Notes: generated from the letters alone by a model not told the origin. A stretch of DNA of 58,901 bases from Prochlorococcus sp. AG-402-N10 (GCA_003216465.1 QCIU01000008.1:1-58901), one strand, 5' to 3'. Shown: positions 28,099-36,468, counted from the first letter of the stretch. Program-made: numbers and translations.

Positions 28099-28896
28099 TT
28101 AGCTTTTTTTTGGCTTTTCATATTTAGAGAAAACTGTTTGAGATAAAAGGTATCCTGCAATTGCTGCGGCAGTAAAGGCAAGCCCATTCTTTATTAAAGG
28201 TATTATTTCATTCGTTCTAGAAATTATGGGTGCTAGACCAAAAATGCCAAATAGCATTCCCCATAAAGGAGAAAGAAGAGCTAAAAATCCAATTGATATT
28301 ATCTGGCCTTCCTTTCTTGGAGCAGCAGCAAAACCTGCAACTAATCCTCCCAAAATAGAAGTGCATAAAGTCAATAAATATTGTTCTTTAGGTATTCCAG
28401 GAACTACTTGGCATCCGCCTCTCTCAAGACAAATTTTTACTGAATTAATTGCATCTAATACTGCCCCATCTTCTCCATGATCTTTCACATAATATTGATT
28501 TCCGAATCTTGTTTGAAGTTCTACCCAAAATAATCTTGGCATGAAAGAAAAATATGCTTCACCAACATTAAAATTCAATAAATTTCCGCCCCTAGGATCT
28601 GCAATTACTAATAAACTTGTATCATCTAATTTCCAATAATCTTTTATTGCAATTCCTGGTACACTTTCGAATTGAGATAAGTATCTTATCTTCCAACCAC
28701 TTTCCTTTTCTAAATTATTAAGATTTTCCTCTAAAGATTCTTTTTGCTTAGGACTTAATGTCTTGGCTAAATCGATAACAGGTGTTTTTTCCTGAGGTAA
28801 AAGATTTGGATTATTAATAGCAAAAGAAGGTTCGTTAAAAATTAAGATTAATAGAGATAGAAATATTCCTAAGAAATAGTTAATCTTTGAATGCAT
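28099..28896 (-). CDS. TPM-domain membrane protein (Psb32/TLP18.3-like)
   Basis: 265 residues: signal or anchor sequence at the N-terminus, a TPM domain (VIDLAKTLSPKQKESLEE to LDAINSVKICL, about residues 38-165) and two to three C-terminal helices. TPM proteins such as Psb32 and plant TLP18.3 help photosystem II repair; most have a single C-terminal helix, so this one has a longer membrane part. Divergent from the MidA-type gene with 32 bp between starts. Confidence 0.78.
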   Translation of the reverse strand: MHSKINYFLGIFLSLLILIFNEPSFAINNPNLLPQEKTPVIDLAKTLSPKQKESLEENLNNLEKESGWKIRYLSQFESVPGIAIKDYWKLDDTSLLVIADPRGGNLLNFNVGEAYFSFMPRLFWVELQTRFGNQYYVKDHGEDGAVLDAINSVKICLERGGCQVVPGIPKEQYLLTLCTSILGGLVAGFAAAPRKEGQIISIGFLALLSPLWGMLFGIFGLAPIISRTNEIIPLIKNGLAFTAAAIAGYLLSQTVFSKYEKPKKS

Positions 28897-28928
28897 GAAA
28901 GTTTTTTTATCTTTATATATTTTCGCCG

Positions 28929-30119
28929 ATGAACATCCTACCCGCGAATAATCAAGAGTGGTTAATAAAAAAAATAATAAGAAAGGGAGGAACTATAAGT
29001 TTTTATGACTATATGAACTTTGTTTTGAATGATCCAAATAATGGATATTACGGCTGTGGTAGAGCTAATTTAGGTTCTAAGGGTGATTTTGTGACTTCAC
29101 CTTCAATGTCTAATGACTTTGCTTTATTGTTATCGAAACAAATTCTTGAATGGTTGATTCAGGTAAAAAGCAAATTGATTTGTGATGATAAGTTATCTGT
29201 CCTTGAGTTTGGAGCAGGAGACGGCAGTCTTATGAGTGGCCTTCTTGAGTATTTCTTTATTTATAATAAAAAAATATTAAAAAATGTATGTTTTATCATC
29301 ATTGAGCCTAATAAAGGAATGATAGAAAAACAGCAAAAGAAATTAGAAAAATATTTAAAATTGGGTTTTGATATTGTATGGAGAAGTTTAGAGGAGTTAG
29401 AAGATAGAAGTTTAAATGGTGTTGTATTAGCTAATGAAGTACTTGATGCTCTGCCTGTAGAAAGAATAATAAATTTGAAAGGTAAAATGCATCGGCAAGG
29501 AGTTTCTACAGATAAGGAATCAGGAAGGTTATTCTTTGAGGAAATTTTAATCACAAAAGAATTAGAAAAAAGTATAGCTTCTGCTCATAAGAAATTAGGC
29601 ATTAGTATTCCTCCTAAGGAGGCACCAGAAGGATGGACTACGGAATGGCATGTAGATGATAAAAAATGGCTAAAGGCTATTTATGCAAAAATCAATAATG
29701 GAATTTTATTAGTAATTGATTATGCCAAAGAAGCTAAAAGATATTATTCATTGAGTAATAGTAATGGGACATTAATTTCCTATAGAAACCAAAAAATTAT
29801 TAAAGATGTTTTAGAGTCCCCAGGTTATTGTGATTTGACTTCTCATATTTGTATTGAAAGTTTAATTTATGATTCGGAAACCACAGGTTTTGAAACTATT
29901 GGATTAGTCAAACAGGGAGAGGCATTACTAGCACTTGGCTTGGCAGAACGACTTTTTAAAATTCAGAATGAATTAAAGAATGATATCTCCAAGGCTCTTT
30001 CTAGAAGAGAAGCCTTGTTAAGATTAGTTGATCCAATTTGTTTAGGAGATTTTAAATGGTTTATTTTTAGTAAATTAAAGAATAAAAAAACTAAGATAAA
30101 TTCGAGTTGTATTCGCTAA
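28929..30119 (+). CDS. MidA/NDUFAF7-type SAM-dependent methyltransferase
   Basis: 396 residues of the DUF185 family. Signatures are the [20 protein letters not shown] opening, the SAM motif [12 protein letters not shown], and [12 protein letters not shown]. The mitochondrial homolog NDUFAF7 dimethylates an arginine of complex I, so a role in NDH-1 assembly is a reasonable inference. Its end overlaps the convergent aroB by four bases. Confidence 0.85.
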   Translation: MNILPANNQEWLIKKIIRKGGTISFYDYMNFVLNDPNNGYYGCGRANLGSKGDFVTSPSMSNDFALLLSKQILEWLIQVKSKLICDDKLSVLEFGAGDGSLMSGLLEYFFIYNKKILKNVCFIIIEPNKGMIEKQQKKLEKYLKLGFDIVWRSLEELEDRSLNGVVLANEVLDALPVERIINLKGKMHRQGVSTDKESGRLFFEEILITKELEKSIASAHKKLGISIPPKEAPEGWTTEWHVDDKKWLKAIYAKINNGILLVIDYAKEAKRYYSLSNSNGTLISYRNQKIIKDVLESPGYCDLTSHICIESLIYDSETTGFETIGLVKQGEALLALGLAERLFKIQNELKNDISKALSRREALLRLVDPICLGDFKWFIFSKLKNKKTKINSSCIR

Positions 30120-31207
30120 TCGAAATACTTAAGAAATTGTGACTCCTCGATATCATTAAATATATCAACTTTTCCAATCTCTTTAGGTAAAATAAATCTC
30201 ATTTTCCCGTCACGCACTTTTTTATCACCCATAAGTATAGTTATTACTTCATTCTTTTTAATTTTTGGAGTTTGCGTTGGTAGACCATAGCTTTCAATAA
30301 GATTGTTTTGCCTTAAAGAATCCTCTTTTAACCATAAATTTTTTTCAGTAGCAATATCTCCGGCAATTTTCATCCCAATTGATATTGCTTCACCATGAAG
30401 ATACTCTCCATATCCACACAAATTTTCTATTACGTGGCCAAATGAATGGCCATAATTTAATATTGCTCGAACCCCATTTTCTTTCTCGTCTTGAGAAACT
30501 ATAATGGCCTTTGTTCGAATTGAATTATTGATTATTTGTATTAAAGATTCGTTCTCAAGGTTAAGAATTTTATTTCTATTTTTCTCACTTTCTAAGTACT
30601 CAAAAAGTACTTTATCTTTTATAATCCCATATTTGATAACTTCTGCCATGCCTGCCTTAAATTCTCTGGAGGGTAAAGTTGCAAGAGTTTCGGGGTCTAT
30701 TAAAACTGCTTTTGGCTGATAAAAAGCTCCTATTAGATTTTTACCTTTAGGATGATTGACAGCTGTTTTCCCTCCTACCGAGGAATCAACCATAGATAAT
30801 AAGGTTGTAGGAATTTGAATATATTCAATACCTCTTAACCATGTGGCGGCAGCAAAACCAGCAACATCTCCAACAATCCCTCCACCAAGAGCAATTATTA
30901 AGGAATTCCTGTCTAAACCGATCTCGAAAGCTGCATTATAAATATCACTTAAAGTAGCTAAGTTTTTATAGGACTCTCCTGCTTTAATATTAAATATTTC
31001 GGCATAGAAATTATTTTTTTTTAAATTTCTAAGAATTTTTTCACCAAATAAATTTGAAATTTCTTGATTAGAAACTATAAGTATTTTTCTATCTTTATTA
31101 ATCCCAATTCTATTTAATTCTTCTCCAATACTATTAACTAATCCTTGTTTTATTGTAACTTCATATGAATTATTATTTAACGGGACTAGTATTTGGTTCT
31201 TATTCAC
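30116..31207 (-). CDS. aroB: 3-dehydroquinate synthase
   Basis: Second step of the shikimate pathway (DAHP to 3-dehydroquinate, NAD and metal dependent). The NAD-binding [13 protein letters not shown], the [20 protein letters not shown] loop and metal ligands in MAEVIKYG and HGEAISIGM are visible; 363 residues. The start is GTG at 31207. Divergent from purK with 132 bp between. Confidence 0.95.
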   Translation of the reverse strand: MNKNQILVPLNNNSYEVTIKQGLVNSIGEELNRIGINKDRKILIVSNQEISNLFGEKILRNLKKNNFYAEIFNIKAGESYKNLATLSDIYNAAFEIGLDRNSLIIALGGGIVGDVAGFAAATWLRGIEYIQIPTTLLSMVDSSVGGKTAVNHPKGKNLIGAFYQPKAVLIDPETLATLPSREFKAGMAEVIKYGIIKDKVLFEYLESEKNRNKILNLENESLIQIINNSIRTKAIIVSQDEKENGVRAILNYGHSFGHVIENLCGYGEYLHGEAISIGMKIAGDIATEKNLWLKEDSLRQNNLIESYGLPTQTPKIKKNEVITILMGDKKVRDGKMRFILPKEIGKVDIFNDIEESQFLKYFD

Positions 31208-31339
31208 AATAAATTTCCAAGAAGAGTTTTTTTATTAATATGTAAATCTTTATTTTATTTATTCTAACCCTATCTTGACTTAAAAATTAGACTTAAATAA
31301 TCAGTTGTTAAGAATTAAAAATCATAATAAGATCATCAT

Positions 31340-32533
31340 ATGAATCTAAAAAGAAATATAGAAAACATAAAGAAAAATTATTCACTAGGAATAATTGGAG
31401 GTGGTCAATTAGCTTTAATGCTCGCTGAAGCTGCAAACAATAGAGGTATTAAAGTATGCGTTCAAACTAAATCCTCTAGCGATCCCGCATGTTCAAAAGC
31501 TGATTATGTAATTGAAGCTGACCCTTTAAAGGTAAGAGGAAATAAAGAGTTAATTAATGAATGCGAAAAAATAATTTTTGAAAATGAATGGATAAAAATT
31601 GAAAAATTAAATTTAATTGACGCAAAAAATATTTTTGTGCCAAGTCTTGAATCAATCCATCCTTTGGTGGATCGAATTTCTCAAAAAAAACTAATAGAGA
31701 GAATGAACCTTCCATTACCTAGATGGATATCATTAAAGGAATTTAAAAGTCTTGATGATGAAGAAATTGAAGATTGGCATTTCCCTCTAATGGTTAAATC
31801 ATATAAAGGAGGATATGACGGTAAAGGAAATAAAAAAATTAATAGCAAAGAAGAGTTAAATTCTTTTTCAGTTGAAGCTAATTCAGATGAATGGTTAATT
31901 GAAGAATGGGTAGATTATAAAAATGAGCTTGCTTTGGTTGGATCAAGAGATTTTGATGGGACTATAAGGTTCTTCCCCATTGTTGAGACATATCAAAAAA
32001 ATAATGTTTGTGATTGGGTTTTTTCTCCTGCTGAAATTAATTACGATTTGAAAACTTTCGCAACTAATATTTTCTCCTCAATAGTAAATGAACTTAATTA
32101 TGTGGGGGTAATGGCAATCGAATTCTTTTATGGTGATACCGGACTACTAATTAATGAAATAGCCCCTAGGACTCACAATTCAGCTCATTTCTCTATAGAA
32201 GCTTGTTCCTCAAGTCAGTTCGATCAATATATTTGCATATCTTCAGGTATCAAACCTCCAGAAATAAATATGCATTCCAAAGGATCTCTAATGATAAATT
32301 TACTAGGTTTGAAAAAAAGATACCCTTTGTCAATGAAAAAAAGGATAGAACTTTTATCTAAAATTAAAGGTTCTAATCTTCACTGGTATGGCAAATCTAA
32401 AGAAAGTCTTGGACGAAAAATGGCTCACATAACTTTTTTGCTTAATGAAAATAATCATTTAAAAAGAGCTGAAAAATCAAAAGAAATATTAACTAAAGTA
32501 AGAGAGATTTGGCCATCTCCAAATGATTTATGA
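31340..32533 (+). CDS. purK: 5-(carboxyamino)imidazole ribonucleotide synthase
   Basis: ATP-grasp enzyme of purine synthesis converting AIR and bicarbonate to N5-CAIR. The N-terminal LGIIGGGQLALMLAEAA, VKSYKGGYDGKGN and the C-terminal NEIAPRTHNSAH are diagnostic; 397 residues. Directly upstream of 6S RNA, an arrangement known in picocyanobacteria. Confidence 0.95.
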   Translation: MNLKRNIENIKKNYSLGIIGGGQLALMLAEAANNRGIKVCVQTKSSSDPACSKADYVIEADPLKVRGNKELINECEKIIFENEWIKIEKLNLIDAKNIFVPSLESIHPLVDRISQKKLIERMNLPLPRWISLKEFKSLDDEEIEDWHFPLMVKSYKGGYDGKGNKKINSKEELNSFSVEANSDEWLIEEWVDYKNELALVGSRDFDGTIRFFPIVETYQKNNVCDWVFSPAEINYDLKTFATNIFSSIVNELNYVGVMAIEFFYGDTGLLINEIAPRTHNSAHFSIEACSSSQFDQYICISSGIKPPEINMHSKGSLMINLLGLKKRYPLSMKKRIELLSKIKGSNLHWYGKSKESLGRKMAHITFLLNENNHLKRAEKSKEILTKVREIWPSPNDL

Positions 32534-32550
32534 AATAAGTTAGTATTTAT

Positions 32551-32735
32551 ATACTGGCTCTTTGGTCAAGTTCTTCTTTATGTGCTCTGATCTGACTCTT
32601 TTTCGACTTGAGGAGACTGTCGTGACGTGGACGTAAACCAATCATGCAATTGGAAACGAAAGCCCACTTTGACTCCTCTTCTGGCTTTTCCAGGTCGATG
32701 CATCAGAGAACTGGCGGGGATTCGGTGTTACCTAT
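32551..32735 (+). ncRNA. ssrS: 6S RNA
   Basis: A G+C-richer stretch immediately 3' of purK, where cyanobacterial 6S RNA is located. It begins about ATACTGGCTCTTTGG and can fold into a long rod: for example GAGGAG (about 32610-32616) faces CTCCTC (about 32672-32677), leaving an open central part as 6S requires. It has no coding frame. It ends at a strong hairpin. 6S binds RNA polymerase by mimicking an open promoter. The boundaries are approximate; the call rests on position and fold, not on an alignment. Confidence 0.7.
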
Positions 32736-32774
32736 CAAACTGCTTGCTAGCACTTGCATTTGGTAGGTAATTTT
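32728..32774 (+). terminator. Terminator behind 6S RNA
   Basis: TTACCTATCAAA (32728-32739) pairs with TTTGGTAGGTAA (32759-32770) over 12 positions with one T-G pair, closed by a 19-nt loop and followed by TTTTATTTT. It may form the 3' end of the 6S primary transcript. Confidence 0.7.
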
Positions 32775-32791
32775 ATTTTCATAATTAAGCG

Positions 32792-32839
32792 TGCAGGACC
32801 AGTGTGCAGGACCAATTTGCAGTACCAAATGCAGGACCA
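32792..32839. repeat. Four-copy iteron TGCAGGACCA
   Basis: Copies start at 32792, 32805, 32818 and 32830 (spacing 13, 13, 12). Copies 1, 2 and 4 are identical; copy 3 has one change (TGCAGTACCA). Spacers are 3, 3 and 2 bases. This is non-coding sequence just behind 6S RNA. The spacing is slightly more than one helical turn per copy, so all four lie near the same face, as for a cooperative protein-binding array. Confidence 0.85.
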
Positions 32840-32928
32840 TATCAGGGATTGCTAACATAATTAAGTTTTAGCTTGAGAAACAGATCACGAAAAATAAAAA
32901 TTTTAAAAGGCGAAATGATATATACATC

Positions 32929-33059
32929 TATAATCTAATGACTTTTAGATTAGAGTTGTTTAATGCATGAGTCTTCATGATTAAACAGAAGAGAGGATGG
33001 TTAACTACTCCTTCCTCTCTGGTACCTAAGTCAATATTAAATCGCCTTAAGGGTGCTTT
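32929..33059 (+). ncRNA. Candidate small RNA made of successive hairpins
   Basis: TATAAT at 32929-32934 would start an RNA near 32941. It then holds a 12-bp hairpin with one bulge (GTTTAAT..ATTAAAC enclosing CATGA-GTCT-TCATG, 32958-32986) and an 8-bp stem AGAGAGGA/TCCTCTCT (32990-32997, 33013-33020). A weak GCC/GGG stem before TTTTTT (33042-33063) could end it. The -10 box itself sits in a third inverted repeat (TAATCTAA / TTAGATTA). No coding frame fits. Strand and boundaries are inferred. Confidence 0.45.
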
Positions 33060-33269
33060 TTTAATGTGCCAGCTTTTAACGACTTCAGGGTTTGGTCTTA
33101 TTTAATAGTTGGTATTAATAGTGTTATTAATATATGATCGCGGCTAATAATATCACTACTATCCTCATCTTTAAATTAGTGTGGTAATGCTTGATGATAT
33201 CCATTTACCCGCTCGACTTCGTCTCACTGAGGATATCAGTAAAGGTATTTATTGTTGTCTATTAATCTC

Positions 33270-33326
33270 CTCTGTACACATAAGGGTACCCTCAATTACT
33301 CTTTCTCTGTACACATATGGGTACCC
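33270..33326. repeat. Two tandem 22-bp operator-like repeats
   Basis: CTCTGTACACATAAGGGTAC(CC) at 33270-33291 and the same with one change at 33305-33326, 35 bp apart. Each contains the palindromes TGTACA and GGGTACCC and a GTA-N10-TAC spacing that resembles, but is two bases wider than, the NtcA consensus GTA-N8-TAC. The second copy ends 24 bases before a TACAAT box, the spacing typical of NtcA-activated promoters. The remaining sequence between 33064 and 33399 is non-coding with one more inverted repeat (TGATATCC/GGATATCA, 33195-33238). Confidence 0.7.
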
Positions 33327-33348
33327 CTTTTTAGAAGGAATAATCATT

Positions 33349-33354
33349 TACAAT
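33349..33354 (+). promoter_or_regulatory. -10 element of the mini-gene cluster
   Basis: TACAAT lies 24 bases after the second 22-bp repeat and about 45 bases before the first ATG of the 33400 gene cluster. No -35 hexamer is obvious, which fits an activator-dependent promoter. Confidence 0.4.
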
Positions 33355-33399
33355 TACTTAGGAGTATAGGAAAAGTTTTGATGTTTAATATTAGTGTGA

Positions 33400-33585
33400 A
33401 TGAATAATTTAATTAACCCTTTGGCACTTGGAAAGGCTTTAAAGAAGTACAATTTAACCCCTAAGAACAAACAGCAAGTGGTTTTATTGTCTAAAAGGAA
33501 AACCGCGACATGGTCAGCTATTCATAGACTTGCAAGAAAACTAGAATTTAAGCAGTCAGTAGTTGATCAACAGCAACAAGAGTAA
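33400..33585 (+). CDS. Hypothetical basic protein (61 aa)
   Basis: Basic, Gln-rich 61-residue protein starting MNNLINPLALGKALKKYN, with a central KSKRKTATW-like basic stretch (LLSKRKTATWSAIHRLARKL) and a QQQQE tail. First of three closely packed mini-genes; its TAA overlaps the next ATG (TAATG). It could be a small nucleic-acid-binding protein, but nothing specific is recognised. Confidence 0.6.
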   Translation: MNNLINPLALGKALKKYNLTPKNKQQVVLLSKRKTATWSAIHRLARKLEFKQSVVDQQQQE

Positions 33586-33737
33586 TGGCACTTTCAGACT
33601 ACAGAAAACAGCGAATAATGCTTTTAGCAAGAATGAATCTTGGTTTAGCTAGTGAAGACCAACAAGAAATTGATCTATACAATCACTATCAAAAAAATAT
33701 TTATTCAGAACAAAATCAACAACACCAACAAAAGTAA
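33585..33737 (+). CDS. Hypothetical Gln-rich protein (50 aa)
   Basis: Reads MALSDYRKQRIMLLARMNLG, then an acidic segment and a Gln-rich tail (EQNQQHQQK). It starts inside the stop of the previous gene (TAATG), implying translational coupling, and the next gene follows six bases later. The Gln-rich tails of this and the preceding protein suggest a related pair. Function unknown. Confidence 0.6.
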   Translation: MALSDYRKQRIMLLARMNLGLASEDQQEIDLYNHYQKNIYSEQNQQHQQK

Positions 33738-33743
33738 AATCTC

Positions 33744-33941
33744 ATGAATAAAGAAGAAAGAAGAAAAAGATTCAAGTCAATGACTAGCCAACAAAGGCAA
33801 GAGTTGATCCTGGAGAAAATGAAAGCTAAAGGAATAGAAGTAGGAAGTGGAGTTCCAAATAGAAAATATGATAGTGAGGAGATTTATGAGTTAATCCATA
33901 TTGCTAATTGCTTTCCAGAATTAAGAGAAAAAGGTAAATAA
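33744..33941 (+). CDS. Hypothetical charged protein (65 aa)
   Basis: Starts MNKEERRKRFKSMTSQQRQE and continues with a KAKGIEVGSGVPNRKYDSEE stretch and an acidic helical C-terminus. Last of the three-gene run at 33400-33941. No membrane segment and no known domain. Confidence 0.6.
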   Translation: MNKEERRKRFKSMTSQQRQELILEKMKAKGIEVGSGVPNRKYDSEEIYELIHIANCFPELREKGK

Positions 33942-33953
33942 AAAATTTAATAC

Positions 33954-33983
33954 TTGACGATCTATATTCAATGCACTTATAGT
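33954..33983 (+). promoter_or_regulatory. Promoter of the DUF1651 gene with overlapping palindrome
   Basis: TTGACG (33954-33959) and TATAGT (33978-33983) with an 18-bp spacer. The perfect 10-bp palindrome GTACTAGTAC (33982-33991) overlaps the end of the -10 box and the expected start point, a position suited to repression. Confidence 0.5.
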
Positions 33984-34008
33984 ACTAGTACACCTGTATT
34001 ACTTAATA

Positions 34009-34308
34009 ATGACTCTAGGAGGAGCAAATGTTTGGACTAATTTTTCTTACGGTTATCGTAATGAGTCCCCAAGTGGTTGGTTACTTAACCCTGAACGCAG
34101 CAGACTAATTTTATTTACAAGAAATAAAAAGTCAGCAAGAAACAATATCAGGATTTTTGCTTATTTATATTATGCAAATGATCTTGGTGAACCATCTACA
34201 ATTAAATCTGCAAGTCAGATGCCGTTGGATGATGCCTGGGATAAATGGCATGATCTCCAATTAGAAGGTTGGACTTTTGAAGAGCTTGAATTACCTGAAT
34301 CAATATGA
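34009..34308 (+). CDS. DUF1651 family protein (99 aa)
   Basis: Contains the DUF1651 pattern of marine picocyanobacteria: SPSGWLLNPERSRLILF at the front, then MPLDDAWDKWHDLQLEGW at the back. Soluble, aromatic-rich. DUF1651 genes are numerous and often in variable regions of Prochlorococcus and Synechococcus; the function is unknown. Its TGA overlaps the next ATG (ATGA). Confidence 0.75.
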   Translation: MTLGGANVWTNFSYGYRNESPSGWLLNPERSRLILFTRNKKSARNNIRIFAYLYYANDLGEPSTIKSASQMPLDDAWDKWHDLQLEGWTFEELELPESI

Positions 34309-34427
34309 AAAACATAAATTTAGTTAAAAAGAAAATTCAAAAAGAACAGAGACAAGGATCTGTTCGAGATTCTTCAAAGCTATTAGCAGAATTTTTTAAT
34401 GGTGTGGTGATTAAACTCGATGAATAA
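34305..34427 (+). CDS. Hypothetical basic protein (40 aa)
   Basis: Starts in ATGA overlap with the DUF1651 gene and reads MKNINLVKKKIQKEQRQGSV, ending FFNGVVIKLDE. The overlap suggests it is translated with DUF1651. The gap after it (34428-34669) holds only AT-rich sequence with a weak GACTAA/TTAGTC hairpin. Confidence 0.5.
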   Translation: MKNINLVKKKIQKEQRQGSVRDSSKLLAEFFNGVVIKLDE

Positions 34428-34669
34428 TAAATCAAGGACTAATGAAAAATATTTAGTCATAGAGTTATTTTGAGCATATTTAGAACAGAAACTAAAGAGG
34501 AAAAAAATTGTGAATTATTGATTTATTACAGATCTAGCTTTTAGATTCTTGTGTGAATTTGCATTCTCTCTAGATTTGTTGCAATTTCAGAAAGATTATT
34601 TACTTCTAACAATATTAATAAAGAAACATTTCAAGAAATGATTTTTATAAGTTTATAACAAATATTTAA

Positions 34670-34924
34670 TTAAATAAATCCAGGAATTATCCATCCAAAA
34701 AAACCATAATTGATTACTAACGCTAACAATCCCACCATAGCTAATCTTCCGTTTGTTAATTCAGCATTTTTCCAATATCTTTTTCTTGTAACATTAATGT
34801 TCAGATTTGTTTGGTCATCTGATGAGTTTGGCTCTAATGGCTCTTGCATCCTTTTTATTGCATATAAAGTAAACTGAAAAGTTATGACTATTAGAACAAT
34901 AATGAAGCCAGTAAGTGGATCCAT
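34670..34924 (-). CDS. hli: High-light-inducible protein (84 aa)
   Basis: One-helix chlorophyll-binding-like stress protein. The signature AELTNGRLAMVGLLALVINY (ExxNGRxAM) is followed by GWIIPGF. Unusually it has an additional N-terminal hydrophobic helix (GFIIVLIVITFQFTLYAI) ahead of the hli domain, so it may span the membrane twice. It lies four bases after a second hli gene on the same strand. Confidence 0.9.
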   Translation of the reverse strand: MDPLTGFIIVLIVITFQFTLYAIKRMQEPLEPNSSDDQTNLNINVTRKRYWKNAELTNGRLAMVGLLALVINYGFFGWIIPGFI

Positions 34925-34928
34925 TAGA

Positions 34929-35063
34929 CTAAACTATTCCAGGAATAATTTGACCAGTTGTTAAATAAGCTCCAACTGCAGCTATAAAACCAAGCATAGC
35001 GAATCTGCCGTTAAGTTGTTCAGCTACAATTTTTTCTTTTTCTATCTGTTTAGAATTCTTCAT
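34929..35063 (-). CDS. hli: High-light-inducible protein (44 aa)
   Basis: Minimal hli protein: basic N-terminus MKNSKQIEKEKIVAEQ, then the EQLNGRFAMLGFIAAVGAYL helix with the conserved NGRxAM and the tail GQIIPGIV. It binds chlorophyll/carotenoid and protects photosystems under stress in the family. Paired with the 84-aa hli gene downstream. Confidence 0.88.
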   Translation of the reverse strand: MKNSKQIEKEKIVAEQLNGRFAMLGFIAAVGAYLTTGQIIPGIV

Positions 35064-35246
35064 TTGAAATAAAAGTAATTGTTAATTAATGTAACATAAA
35101 TATTAATTTTTGTAAATAAAAAAACTTTTATGTACCTAAATGCTGTTAATCATTTACATTTTTGTATCATAATTGTTTAATTTATATATAGATATTAATT
35201 GCAACAAGAAAATTTTAATTAGTTCTTTAATGGTTGATTTGAATGC

Positions 35247-35363
35247 TTATTTCTTATTTGCTTCAGGAAGATAGAACTTGTTTCCTAGCGTGTAACCTAT
35301 TGACATTAATACTAATCCTAAGAGTTGTGGGAGATGTGCATTTGCTAAAGAAATTTTATCCAT
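35247..35363 (-). CDS. Small one-helix protein (38 aa)
   Basis: Reads MDKISLANAHLPQLLGLVLM, then SIGYTLGNKFYLPEANKK. Single hydrophobic segment and short charged tail, upstream of the hli pair on the same strand. Not an hli protein (no NGR). Unknown. Confidence 0.6.
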   Translation of the reverse strand: MDKISLANAHLPQLLGLVLMSIGYTLGNKFYLPEANKK

Positions 35364-35449
35364 TTTTTATTTAAGGTAAAAAATTATAATAAGTAATTAT
35401 TATTTATTCTGTCGGCTTTTATGAGATTTATCAGAAATTATTTGCTTAA

Positions 35450-35608
35450 TTAATCGATTTCACCAGATTTCTTTAACGAATTAACAATTCTATCCTTTTC
35501 AGTTTTTAAATTTTCTAATGCAGATTTAGTAAATTGTTCTTTTGCTTCAAATTTAGCTGATTTTATTATTTTTTTATTAGGTAATTTCTTTCTCTGTTCT
35601 GACTTCAT
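35450..35608 (-). CDS. Hypothetical lysine-rich protein (52 aa)
   Basis: Starts MKSEQRKKLPNKKIIKSAKF and forms one long charged helix ending LKKSGEID. Soluble. No known family. Confidence 0.55.
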   Translation of the reverse strand: MKSEQRKKLPNKKIIKSAKFEAKEQFTKSALENLKTEKDRIVNSLKKSGEID

Positions 35609-35804
35609 TTTAGATTTATTTCTTTCGTGGATATTAAAAGATTAAAATTTTTTTTAAAGTATGAATTTTTACAAAAAATTAGTTCATAATATTTATTTAC
35701 AAAAAAGATTAATAGAATTATCTAATTAGTTAATTTAGGTGTTGAGATTAAATTACTGAAAATAAAATAATTTTATAAAAATTTATTTTGGGTATTTTGG
35801 ATGA

Positions 35805-36020
35805 TTATTTAGATCCTTCTTTTGGTAGTCTCAACCAACCGCTTGTCCAATTAGTTTTTAGAGTTGTCCAAGAAATCCTTATGATGTCTTTTTTATTTTT
35901 TGTAGGGAAAAGATCTACCCATCTTTTATCATTTTTACCTCCATAAGTCTTTACTTGAAAATGACGATTACCATTTATTGTTTTTGGTGCTGTCCAGCAA
36001 TTTGTAGGAGGCCATTTCAT
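35805..36020 (-). CDS. TIGR02450 family Trp-rich protein (71 aa)
   Basis: Six tryptophans in 71 residues: MKWPPTNCWTAP, then RHFQVKTYG, RWVDLFP, ISWTTLKTNWTSGWLRLP. This pattern matches the conserved Trp-rich TIGR02450 family of cyanobacteria and proteobacteria. Function unknown. Confidence 0.8.
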   Translation of the reverse strand: MKWPPTNCWTAPKTINGNRHFQVKTYGGKNDKRWVDLFPTKNKKDIIRISWTTLKTNWTSGWLRLPKEGSK

Positions 36021-36047
36021 ATGAGAATTTTTAGCTGAATTAAAGAT

Positions 36048-36134
36048 TTATAGACTGCTGTTGCCAGTAAAAACTAAACTGTAGTATGCAATAGTTCCAA
36101 GAATCAATACTATGCCCAAAACGCGAATAACCAT
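36048..36134 (-). CDS. Membrane micro-protein (28 aa)
   Basis: MVIRVLGIVLILGTIAYYSL followed by VFTGNSSL: a single transmembrane helix with a positive N-terminal flank, like the small subunits of photosynthetic complexes, though it matches none I know (not PetN, PsbT or PsaI). Confidence 0.5.
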   Translation of the reverse strand: MVIRVLGIVLILGTIAYYSLVFTGNSSL

Positions 36135-36198
36135 TTTCTAATTAATATTTAATGTTTTGAATAATATTAAAAAAAAATCAATGAGTAAAATAATTGTA

Positions 36199-36450
36199 TT
36201 AATTTTTAATTAGATTTTGAAACCCTTCTTCGTTATTAATATTATTTTTGTTATTTCTTGCCAATGAATGGCAAGATTCTGGATGCCACTCATTTTGAAT
36301 TCTCCCAATAAAGTCATAAATAAAAGTATCAGGACATTCTGTTTCTTCTTGAAGTTCAGAAAGTTCTTCTTTAATAAATTCATAAACACTTGAAATTATT
36401 CCAATATTTTGTTCATTAGTTGGTTCCCAAGTCTTGTTTACTTTTTTCAT
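36199..36450 (-). CDS. Hypothetical acidic protein (83 aa)
   Basis: Soluble, Glu/Asn-rich protein beginning MKKVNKTWEPTNEQNIG, with two cysteines (TECPDTF, ESCHSL). No family recognised. Confidence 0.55.
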   Translation of the reverse strand: MKKVNKTWEPTNEQNIGIISSVYEFIKEELSELQEETECPDTFIYDFIGRIQNEWHPESCHSLARNNKNNINNEEGFQNLIKN

Positions 36451-36468
36451 GTATTTTTTAGCTTGTTT

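Noticed and set aside
33181-33369. 62-codon GTG frame over the tandem 22-bp repeats
   Set aside because: It covers the repeats and inverted repeats, has no family-like pattern, and its residues simply translate the repeated DNA.
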